Assembly (NCBI GenBank): GCA_025927665.1
Contig: JAICKZ010000206.1
Coordinates: forward strand, 1-5,982
DNA: 5,982 nt
DNA from: Steroidobacteraceae bacterium
GTDB lineage: Bacteria; Pseudomonadota; Gammaproteobacteria; Steroidobacterales; Steroidobacteraceae
Direction: 5' to 3'
Every line of letters starts with the position of its first letter. Position 1 is the first letter of the stretch. The translations under genes and the position numbers were made by a program. The notes beneath the pieces are model-generated. The model saw only the letters and a program-made list of their open reading frames with translations, was not told the origin of the DNA and ran no database searches. Below are positions 1-5,490 of this stretch, in pieces.

Positions 1-860
1 AAAACCGGCAATGATGCGAGCGCACTTAAACGACGTAATGGAGTTCGAGTGTATTCTGTCTTTAACGTGCTGGCCAGCATCGAGACCAATCCTTCCATCG
101 CCTTCAATGCCACATTGCCAGTAAATCCGTCGGTGACGACCACATCAACGTCACCACTAAAAATATCGTTGCCTTCAATAAAACCGATATAGTTGAGCGA
201 ACTTTTTTGCAGTAACTTATTGGCTTCCTGAACTAATTCATTACCCTTAATGTCTTCGGCGCCGATGTTCAATAAGCCTACTCTTGGCTGCGCAACTTCA
301 TTCAAATCTGAAGCCACTACACTGCCCATGATTGCAAATTGCAATAAGTGCTGCGCCGTGCAATCAGCATTGGCGCCCAGATCGAGCATGTGTGTGTGGC
401 CATGATGCGCAGGAATACGCGATAACATGGCCGGGCGATCAATACCTTCAATTGTCTTTAATACAAATCTTGCGGTGGCCATTAAGGCGCCGGTATTTCC
501 TGCGCTAACGCAAGCATGCGCCACACCTTCCTTGACGAGATCAATTGCAACCCGCATGGACGAATCTTTTTTCTTGCGCAGAGCATCCTGTACACGCTCG
601 CCCATCTCAACAATTTGTTGCGCATGATGAACGCGCAGACGATCGGTGAATGGCTTGCCATTCTGAAACCATAATTTTTCGATTACACTTTGCTGACCCA
701 CCAGAACAAATTGCACATCCTTTTGCTCTGCCAGTACTTCTAATACTGCAGGAACGGTTGCGGTGACGCCAATGTCTCCACCCATTGCGTCAATCGCAAG
801 TGTCAACGGCATATCCATTGATTTAACCAGCAGGTGGTCTGCACTAATAACAGCTGACAT
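1..860 (-). CDS. plsX: Phosphate acyltransferase PlsX (3' end cut by window edge)
   Basis: PlsX makes acyl-phosphate from acyl-ACP and phosphate; PlsY then uses it to acylate glycerol-3-phosphate, the first step of membrane phospholipid synthesis. It is a peripheral membrane enzyme. The 286 codons visible cover most of the family (E. coli is about 356 residues). From the ATG at 860, family signatures are LTLAIDAMGGD (19-29), SSMRVAIDLVKEG (100-112), VSAGNTGALM (118-127), DLGAN (160-164), NIGAEDIKGNEL (198-209) and DGFTGNV (244-250). Reading ends inside the C-terminal part after a TRTPLRRLSAL stretch. The start is uncertain: E. coli PlsX begins only three residues before LTLALD, which favours the ATGs at 818 or 812, and none of the three has a clear Shine-Dalgarno. 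The gene lies 39 bases after rpmF in the same frame, the usual yceD-rpmF-plsX order, and is probably cotranscribed with them. Identification is firm; the start is not. Confidence 0.95.
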   Translation of the reverse strand, partial: MSAVISADHLLVKSMDMPLTLAIDAMGGDIGVTATVPAVLEVLAEQKDVQFVLVGQQSVIEKLWFQNGKPFTDRLRVHHAQQIVEMGERVQDALRKKKDSSMRVAIDLVKEGVAHACVSAGNTGALMATARFVLKTIEGIDRPAMLSRIPAHHGHTHMLDLGANADCTAQHLLQFAIMGSVVASDLNEVAQPRVGLLNIGAEDIKGNELVQEANKLLQKSSLNYIGFIEGNDIFSGDVDVVVTDGFTGNVALKAMEGLVSMLASTLKTEYTRTPLRRLSALASLPV

Positions 861-899
861 TAAGCAGCGCTGTAAGTGTTGCCCCAGGCAACAAAGAAA

Positions 900-1091
900 T
901 TATTCAGCCTGTTTATCAATACGGCTTTCAATTACTTTTTTGCCGCGATAAAAACCATCGGGAGTAATGCGATGACGGGTATGAGTTTCACCCGAGGTGG
1001 CATCGACGGATAATGTCGGTGCAGTCAGAAAATCGTGCGCACGATGCATACCACGCTTCGAAGGTGTTTTGCGACTTTTTTGAACGGCCAT
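900..1091 (-). CDS. rpmF: 50S ribosomal protein L32
   Basis: L32 is a small basic protein of the large ribosomal subunit. The 63-residue product begins MAVQKSRKTPSKRGMHRAHD, and the SKRGM-R-HD block (11-20) and the later H-TRHRITPDGFYRGKKV block (37-53) match bacterial L32. It has no cysteine, so it is the zinc-free form, as in E. coli. Its C-terminal tail is about six residues longer than the E. coli protein (57 residues). The ATG is preceded by GAGTAGAG ending 7 bases upstream, an acceptable ribosome binding site. It lies 45 bases after yceD and 39 bases before plsX, with no terminator or strong promoter visible in either gap, so it is probably part of one transcript started upstream of yceD. 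Confidence 0.97.
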   Translation of the reverse strand: MAVQKSRKTPSKRGMHRAHDFLTAPTLSVDATSGETHTRHRITPDGFYRGKKVIESRIDKQAE

Positions 1092-1136
1092 GATTCATCT
1101 CTACTCAAATTAAAAATTAACGCACCACGTTACCTG

Positions 1137-1745
1137 TTACTTGGTCAACAGTTCACGCAAATTCGCAAAAGGTCGTCGCAAATCATTTGCCTCAACCTCT
1201 GCTTCATGTTCTTGCTTTCGATCCTTTTTATCAGGATCAGGTTTTATTGCAGTCGCTTCTAAACTACTACGTCGCAATGCAGCACATACCTTCTCATCTT
1301 CATGTTTGGGCACTAATGGCAATGCAAGAATTACCTGCTCTTCCACCAATGCCACCACATCCAGCCGCGTTGCATCAGCGACCCATTCATCCATTTCTGT
1401 CGTGTGTGCCAACTCAAGCTCATCTACTTCGCTCGATGCGCCTTGTTGATCCACGCTACAGATCGATAATACAAACTGTTCGTTCAACAAGTACTGCATA
1501 GGTACCATACACCGTTGGCATATCAGCTCAACCGTTCCCTGCACTTTGCCCGTTACAATTGGCTTACCACGATGCGAATCAAATTGCAGCTGCACATCCA
1601 AAGATGGCTGATCCGATATGACTAATCCAGAGAGACGATCGAAGGATTGCTTTCTGAATTGGTAATCGAATGTCGCTGCGTTGCGAGCCAATGTAAGCGC
1701 ATCGACAACGATGGGTGCACTGACGTTAGACTCTAAGGCGGGCAT
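1137..1745 (-). CDS. yceD: YceD / DUF177 family 23S rRNA accumulation protein
   Basis: The YceD family is linked to accumulation of 23S rRNA or the large subunit and is nearly always encoded next to rpmF. From the ATG at 1745 the product is 202 residues (E. coli is about 173). Family hallmarks are the C-x2-C in ELICQRCMVPM (Cys76 and Cys79), the VEEQVILALPLVPKHEDE segment in the second half, and the C-terminal RPFANLRELLTK. The frame is open to an ATG at 1793 (218 residues), but the extra 16 codons coincide with a near-consensus promoter reading into this gene, and E. coli YceD aligns from about the 1745 start. The extra length against E. coli is mostly a charged, Lys/Glu/Asp-rich insert just before the C-terminal motif. 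The 1745 ATG has no Shine-Dalgarno and would lie about 3 bases from the predicted transcript start. Family call is firm; the start is an inference. Confidence 0.93.
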   Translation of the reverse strand: MPALESNVSAPIVVDALTLARNAATFDYQFRKQSFDRLSGLVISDQPSLDVQLQFDSHRGKPIVTGKVQGTVELICQRCMVPMQYLLNEQFVLSICSVDQQGASSEVDELELAHTTEMDEWVADATRLDVVALVEEQVILALPLVPKHEDEKVCAALRRSSLEATAIKPDPDKKDRKQEHEAEVEANDLRRPFANLRELLTK

Positions 1746-1754
1746 GGGGCGCGT

Positions 1755-1783
1755 ATAATAGGTGCGGGTCGCGTCCCTGTCAA
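1755..1783 (-). promoter_or_regulatory. Probable sigma70 promoter for yceD-rpmF-plsX
   Basis: Reading the minus strand, TTGACA (1783-1778) is separated by 17 bases from TATTAT (1760-1755). That is a perfect -35 hexamer, optimal spacing and a five-of-six -10. Initiation would be expected near 1748, just before the ATG at 1745. It is the best promoter-like sequence in the window and sits at the head of the cluster. No operator is obvious around it. The call rests on sequence match only. Confidence 0.75.
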
Positions 1784-1835
1784 AAACTTCCACATCTTAA
1801 ACCCTTGTTTTTCATAGAACTCAAATGGAACCGTC

Positions 1836-2447
1836 ATGGCAAATTTACATCGATCGCAACCTTCAACTATAACTAGACTTGTTTTGGCCTCCAGTTCACC
1901 CTATCGCCGACAATTACTCAATCGCTTCGGGCTGCCTTTTACGGTGCATTCACCCGGAATTGATGAATCCTCTTTACCAAATGAAGAAGTAATATCCTTA
2001 GTTCATCGATTGGCCAAGCTCAAGGCAGAAGCGGCAGCATTACGTTATCCCGACAGTGTGGTGATCGGCTCTGATCAAGTTGCAGTACGAGGAGCCACGA
2101 TTTTAGGCAAGCCCGGCGGCACGGAAGCAGCAGTTGCCCAGTTAAAATCCGCCAGCGGCGCACAAATTGTGTTTCATACTGCCGTACACGTTATTGTTTC
2201 TCAACATCAACGGCATGAGGCCCACGTTGACACGACTATAGTTAAATTCCGAAATCTGATCGATGACGAGATCGCTCGTTACATCGAAATGGAAAAGCCC
2301 TTGGATTGTGCAGGTTCATTCAAGGCCGAAGCACTCGGCATTACTCTATTCGAGCGGATTGATTCTCATGATCCAACCGCGCTTACAGGGTTGCCACTCA
2401 TTTGGCTAGCCGGCGCACTTAGGCGCGCCGGATTTCTGCTGCCTTGA
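1836..2447 (+). CDS. yceF: Maf-like nucleotide pyrophosphatase, YceF type (7-methyl-GTP pyrophosphatase)
   Basis: Maf proteins hydrolyse non-canonical nucleoside triphosphates to monophosphates plus pyrophosphate; the YceF branch prefers 7-methyl-GTP in E. coli, a house-cleaning role in the cytosol. The 203-residue product has the N-terminal phosphate-binding segment LASSSPYRRQLL (17-28), the DE pair at 43-44, the GSDQV motif with the probable catalytic Asp80, CAGSFKAEALGITLFERI (158-175) and DPTALTGLPLIWL (179-191). The CAGSFK-E and GSDQV forms match E. coli YceF rather than YhdE. It starts about 12 residues before the usual first strand; the ATG has GGAA about 7 bases upstream. E. coli also places yceF divergently from yceD-rpmF-plsX. 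It converges with clpA, leaving a 36-base gap. Substrate specificity is inferred from the subfamily match. Confidence 0.94.
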   Translation: MANLHRSQPSTITRLVLASSSPYRRQLLNRFGLPFTVHSPGIDESSLPNEEVISLVHRLAKLKAEAAALRYPDSVVIGSDQVAVRGATILGKPGGTEAAVAQLKSASGAQIVFHTAVHVIVSQHQRHEAHVDTTIVKFRNLIDDEIARYIEMEKPLDCAGSFKAEALGITLFERIDSHDPTALTGLPLIWLAGALRRAGFLLP

Positions 2448-2483
2448 TTCTTCAAAGATAAAGCGAAAATCGTACTCGATCAT

Positions 2484-3311
2484 TCATTCCAACAATGCAG
2501 GTTCTGCACTTGAACGCGTCTCAACGCGTAATTTACCCTCTGAATCAACACTGATGTTGGCATGGCCGCCGTTTACCAAATTCCCGAAAAGTAGATCTTC
2601 TGCCAGCGCTCGCTTGATAGACTCTTGAATCAAGCGTTGCATCGGCCGCGCACCCATTTTTGGGTCATATCCCTTAGCTGCCAGCCATTCGCGTACGCTG
2701 TCATCGATATGCAGTAGAACACCTTTTTGCTCCAACTGAGCCTCAACTTCCACCAGTAACTTATCAACCACTCGGTGAATCGTGGCGCTATCGAGGCCGT
2801 TGAATTGAATAATGCCGTCAAGTCGATTGCGGAACTCAGGTGAAAACAGACGTTTGATCGCTTCCATTCCATCACTTGCGTTATCTCCAGCTACAAACCC
2901 AATCGCTGGGCGACTCATTTCAAATGCCCCTGCATTGGTAGTCATTACGATAATCACATGACGGAAATCGGCTTTGCGTCCGTTGTTATCGGTAAGCGTA
3001 CCGTGATCCATGACTTGCAATAGCAAGTTAAATACATCGGGATGCGCTTTTTCAACTTCATCCAACAGCAACACTGCATGCGGATGTTTATTGATTTGCT
3101 CAGTCAATAAACCACCTTGGTCAAAGCCCACATATCCTGGAGGTGCACCGATCAAGCGCGAAACAGTGTGGCGTTCCATATATTCGGACATGTCGAACCT
3201 GATCAACTCCACACCCAATGCCAATGCCAACTGACGAGTTACTTCAGTTTTACCCACGCCTGTCGGACCAGCAAACAAGAATGAACCTACCGGTTTACGT
3301 TGATCATTTAA
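2484..3311 (-). CDS. clpA: ClpA C-terminal part (second AAA+ module), cut off by the upstream TGA
   Basis: This is the in-frame continuation of ClpA after the TGA. Using full-length numbering it holds SFLFAGPTGVGKT with Walker A Lys503, the pore-loop region GAPPGYVGFDQGGLL, Walker B LLLDE (Asp566, Glu567), TTNAG (sensor 1), an IGF tripeptide at 619-621 corresponding to the ClpP-binding IGL loop of E. coli ClpA, EFRNRLD with the arginine finger, and GARPMQR (sensor 2). All are intact and there is no further stop. The only plausible independent start is a TTG at 3278, within the strand leading to Walker A, with only a weak GTAGGT upstream; a product from there would lack LNDQRKPVGSF and probably not fold normally. 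No ATG lies in frame near the break. Intact coding sequence suggests a recent lesion, readthrough or an error in the read. Confidence 0.85.
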   Translation of the reverse strand, partial: LNDQRKPVGSFLFAGPTGVGKTEVTRQLALALGVELIRFDMSEYMERHTVSRLIGAPPGYVGFDQGGLLTEQINKHPHAVLLLDEVEKAHPDVFNLLLQVMDHGTLTDNNGRKADFRHVIIVMTTNAGAFEMSRPAIGFVAGDNASDGMEAIKRLFSPEFRNRLDGIIQFNGLDSATIHRVVDKLLVEVEAQLEQKGVLLHIDDSVREWLAAKGYDPKMGARPMQRLIQESIKRALAEDLLFGNLVNGGHANISVDSEGKLRVETRSSAEPALLE

Positions 3312-3314
3312 TCA
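3312..3314 (-). other. In-frame TGA stop inside clpA
   Basis: The minus strand reads ATG GCA CGT TCA TGA TTA AAT GAT. E. coli ClpA has MARAGLGHEHKPVG here, so the TGA replaces the glycine of the RAGL turn. GGA to TGA is a single-base change. Reassigned UGA is unlikely: clpS ends in TGA TGA at the expected place, and yceF and clpA end in TGA at near-normal lengths. Confidence 0.9.
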
Positions 3315-4757
3315 TGAACGTGCCATCTTAATGGCCGAAGATAGTGACTCGATTGCAGGGTCCTGTCCGAAAATCACGAGCTTCAAATTACGCTCAAGGT
3401 TCTTCAACAGATCACGATCCGACGTGGACACCGATTTAGGCGGAATGCGAGCAATACGTGCCACGACGTCTTCAATCATATGAACGGTAACCACAGTTTC
3501 GCGAACTTCTATCGGCTTGAGGCGCAAGCGCGCACCGGCTTCGTCAATAACATCTATTGCTTTATCAGGTAGTTGGCGATCATTGATGTGACGAGCCGCC
3601 AACTCTGCAGCCACTTTCAACGCATCATCTTCGTAACGTACACCATGATGCTCTTCGAAACGCGATCTCAAGCCTCTGAGAATTTCAATTGTTTCATTTA
3701 CGCTCGGTTCAGTTACATCGATTTTTTGAAAGCGGCGAGCCAAGGCATGGTCTTTCTCGAAAATTCCTCTGTATTCTGTGTAAGTCGTTGATCCAATACA
3801 ACGAAGCTCACCATTTGAAAGCGCTGGCTTGATCAAGTTTGATGCATCCATAACTCCGCCCGAGGCAGCACCAGCACCAATCACGGTATGGATTTCATCA
3901 ATAAATAAAATCGCTCCGGGGTTCTTTTTCAGTTCCGACAAAACGCCTTTTAAACGTTTTTCAAAATCACCTCGATACTTGGTACCGGCAATCAACGAGC
4001 CTAAGTCCAATGCATACACGGTGCAATCAGATAGTACATCGGGCACTTTGCCTTCAACGATTAAACGCGCCAAGCCTTCAACCAAAGCGGTTTTGCCAAC
4101 ACCGGCCTCGCCTACATAAAGTGGATTGTTCTTACGGCGGCGACAGAGGATCTCGACAGTGCGTTCAATCTCATGTTGGCGACCGATGAGAGGGTCAATA
4201 CGGCCATCAATTGCCAACTTATTCAAGTTGGTAGCGTACTTTTCTAATGCAGATCCATTTTCACTATCACGATCCTGCGGTTCGGCTCCCGCCTCGTCTT
4301 TTTCTTTGGCGGGGACATCTTCACCTACTTTAGATAGACCATGCGAAATGAAATTGACCACGTCCAACCTTGCAACTTCCTGCATCGAAAGCAGGTAAGC
4401 GGCATGTGAGTGCTTTTCGCTAAAAATAGCTACCAGCACATTTGCGGTAGTAACTTCCTTTTTGCCGCTCGACTGTACATGGAATACGGCACGCTGAAGC
4501 ACGCGTTGAAAACCCAAAGTGGGTTGTACTTCACGCTCATCTCCTTCCTTAAGTCTTGGTGTGGTTTGATCAATAAACTCTTGTAATTCCTTGCGCAGAC
4601 GTACCATGTCTGCGCCACAGGCGCGCAATACTTCACGCACTTTGGGTGTATCAATAATTGCGAGCAACAAATGCTCCACCGTCATAAACTCATGGCGAGC
4701 TTCACGGGCTGACTGGAATGCCTCGTTGAGGCATAACTCTAGTTCACTGCTTAACAC
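3312..4757 (-). CDS. clpA: ClpA N-terminal part (N domain and first AAA+ module)
   Basis: This 481-residue frame covers the Clp N domain (about 1-142, two ClpN repeats, the docking site for ClpS), an acidic linker (about 143-170) and AAA+ module 1. Module 1 shows Walker A GEAGVGKT (216-223, Lys222), Walker B AILFIDE (282-288), the GAGAASGG pore-side loop (294-301), Arg341 and Arg342 as the arginine-finger pair, and LPDKAIDVIDEAGAR (396-410). It ends IKMARS then TGA, where E. coli continues into domain 2. The GTG start lines up with residue 1 of E. coli ClpA and has GAGGG about 9-13 bases upstream. A seven-codon frame (4771-4751, MRVTEC then stop) overlaps this start and could couple translation, but may be chance. 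It follows clpS by 35 bases and is probably cotranscribed. Alone, this half lacks domain 2 and ClpP docking, so it should not support proteolysis. Confidence 0.93.
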   Translation of the reverse strand: MLSSELELCLNEAFQSAREARHEFMTVEHLLLAIIDTPKVREVLRACGADMVRLRKELQEFIDQTTPRLKEGDEREVQPTLGFQRVLQRAVFHVQSSGKKEVTTANVLVAIFSEKHSHAAYLLSMQEVARLDVVNFISHGLSKVGEDVPAKEKDEAGAEPQDRDSENGSALEKYATNLNKLAIDGRIDPLIGRQHEIERTVEILCRRRKNNPLYVGEAGVGKTALVEGLARLIVEGKVPDVLSDCTVYALDLGSLIAGTKYRGDFEKRLKGVLSELKKNPGAILFIDEIHTVIGAGAASGGVMDASNLIKPALSNGELRCIGSTTYTEYRGIFEKDHALARRFQKIDVTEPSVNETIEILRGLRSRFEEHHGVRYEDDALKVAAELAARHINDRQLPDKAIDVIDEAGARLRLKPIEVRETVVTVHMIEDVVARIARIPPKSVSTSDRDLLKNLERNLKLVIFGQDPAIESLSSAIKMARS

Positions 4758-4792
4758 TCAGTAACCCTCATGCTTCAATACATTCAAATTCA

Positions 4793-5110
4793 TCAAACTT
4801 CTTCCATGGTGCATAACAACGGATGTTGTTGTTGGCGTGCAAAACTGGTGACCTGTGCCACCTTTGTTTCGGCAATTTCGTAAGTAAACACGCCACAGAC
4901 TCCTCTGCCCTTAGTATGAACCTCTAGCATTACTCTCGTAGCAAGGCTTCTATCCATACCAAATACACGTTCCAACACCTCCACAACAAACTCCATTGGG
5001 GTGTAATCGTCATTCAACAACAATACCTGATACTGCGGCGGACGCTTTAATTTGGGCGCCGCCTCTTCTACTACCAGTCCATTTTCTTGTTGGGGATCGT
5101 AATCGGTCAT
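4793..5110 (-). CDS. clpS: ClpS, adaptor for ClpA(P) in the N-end rule pathway
   Basis: ClpS binds proteins with destabilising N-terminal residues and hands them to the N domain of ClpA for degradation by ClpP. The 105-residue product equals the usual length (E. coli 106). It has a short variable acidic N-terminal tail (1-20), LLNDDYTPMEFVVEVL (31-46) with the substrate-pocket residues Asn33, Asp34, Asp35 and Met39, His65 in MLEVHTKGRG, GVCGVFTYEIAETKVAQV (70-87), and the HPLLCTMEEV C-terminus. All known pocket residues are present, so the adaptor looks functional. The ATG at 5110 has only a close GAAG run upstream. It ends with tandem TGA TGA and is followed 35 bases later by the clpA GTG. 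A probable promoter lies about 45-70 bases upstream. Confidence 0.97.
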   Translation of the reverse strand: MTDYDPQQENGLVVEEAAPKLKRPPQYQVLLLNDDYTPMEFVVEVLERVFGMDRSLATRVMLEVHTKGRGVCGVFTYEIAETKVAQVTSFARQQQHPLLCTMEEV

Positions 5111-5153
5111 CTTCAGTTTCAGTGTCAGATCAATACCATCAATATTGACTGCT

Positions 5154-5182
5154 TATATAGGTGTGTTTTGCTTCTAAAACAA
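5154..5182 (-). promoter_or_regulatory. Candidate clpS(-clpA) promoter
   Basis: On the minus strand TTGTTT (5182-5177) is 17 bases from TATATA (5159-5154), with an overlapping alternative -10 TATAAG (5157-5152). Initiation near 5147 would give a leader of about 37 bases to the clpS ATG. The -35 match is only three of six, so an activator or a weak promoter is possible. Position and spacing are the main support. Confidence 0.4.
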
Positions 5183-5201
5183 GTCTTTCGACGCAAAACA
5201 C
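5163..5201. repeat. Perfect 9-bp inverted repeat around the clpS -35 box
   Basis: GTGTTTTGC (5163-5171) and GCAAAACAC (5193-5201) are exact reverse complements with a 21-base spacer, and arm centres are 30 bases apart. The candidate clpS -35 hexamer lies near the centre. A competing 5-bp hairpin, GTTTT (5165-5169) with AAAAC (5176-5180), shares the left arm. It has no GC-rich stem or T-run and so is not a terminator. A two-site operator is possible but unproven. Confidence 0.5.
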
Positions 5202-5490
5202 TTTCCTGTAACAGATATTTGGTAATCCAGTCACTAAAACCTAACTTAGCCAAACCCAACTCCTTCAACACATCTAACGGCATTACCTGTGGCTTTCTTA
5301 ATTTTAATTTGTCTGAACCTATCGCAATTTATGATCCCAATACCTTCGCAGTAAATCGTCGCTTGCTTACTGACCGAGTACTTGAAACAATTCCGTTAAC
5401 AGAATATTGAGCTGTCTACTATCCTAGGATCGAAATATAGCTTTCCCCTAATAATTAATTACTAACCGCCTCGCATAAATACATTCATTA

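Larger units (their letters stand above)
2484..4757 (-). pseudogene. clpA: clpA locus interrupted by one in-frame TGA
   Basis: From the GTG at 4757 to the stop at 2484-2486 the reading frame is colinear with E. coli ClpA over its whole length (757 codons plus the terminal stop, against 758 residues), with no frameshift and a single internal TGA at codon 482. ClpA is the AAA+ unfoldase that feeds substrates to ClpP. The interruption separates the N domain plus first ATPase ring from the second ATPase ring that carries the ClpP-docking loop. It is called a pseudogene provisionally; a sequencing error or readthrough would restore a working protein. The two halves are described separately. Confidence 0.7.
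5111..5490. other. Intergenic region between divergent clpS and gspC
   Basis: These 380 bases separate two divergent genes. The clpS side has a candidate promoter and a perfect 9-bp inverted repeat. The middle carries no gene I recognise; a 52-codon minus-strand frame (5283-5125) and an open plus-strand frame without any ATG (ending 5410) are probably chance. The gspC side is AT-rich (around 5449-5463) and contains the 10-bp palindrome ATCCTAGGAT (5421-5430). A weak gspC promoter candidate is TTGAAA (5382-5387), 17 bases, TATTGA (5405-5410). No cspD, which often neighbours clpS in this group, is present. Confidence 0.6.

Noticed and set aside
1141..1501. Overlapping plus-strand frames of about 100 codons opposite yceD.
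   Set aside because: They are antisense shadows of a gene with clear family signatures; their products are low-complexity Ser/Thr-rich with no recognisable domain.
2410..2431. GC-rich 7-bp inverted repeat (CCGGCGC and GCGCCGG) near the end of yceF as a terminator.
   Set aside because: It lies within the coding sequence and has no T-run after it; it encodes the alanine/arginine-rich C-terminus.
2448..2483. Bidirectional terminator between the convergent yceF and clpA.
   Set aside because: Only a 4-bp ATCG/CGAT pairing is visible in these 36 bases, with no GC-rich stem or T-tract.
3312..3314. TGA in clpA as a reassigned codon (for example glycine) or selenocysteine.
   Set aside because: clpS ends in tandem TGA at its expected C-terminus with more in-frame TGAs beyond, and yceF and clpA also end in TGA at near-normal lengths. 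The site is a structural glycine turn, not a redox position, and I see no SECIS-like hairpin after it.
4430..4654. Minus-strand 74-codon frame inside clpA in another phase.
   Set aside because: It lies wholly within the conserved ClpA N domain, which explains the sequence, and has no independent support.
5087..5410. 107-codon plus-strand frame across the clpS start and the intergenic region.
   Set aside because: It starts at a TTG inside clpS on the opposite strand, has no internal methionine and no ribosome binding site, and resembles nothing I know.
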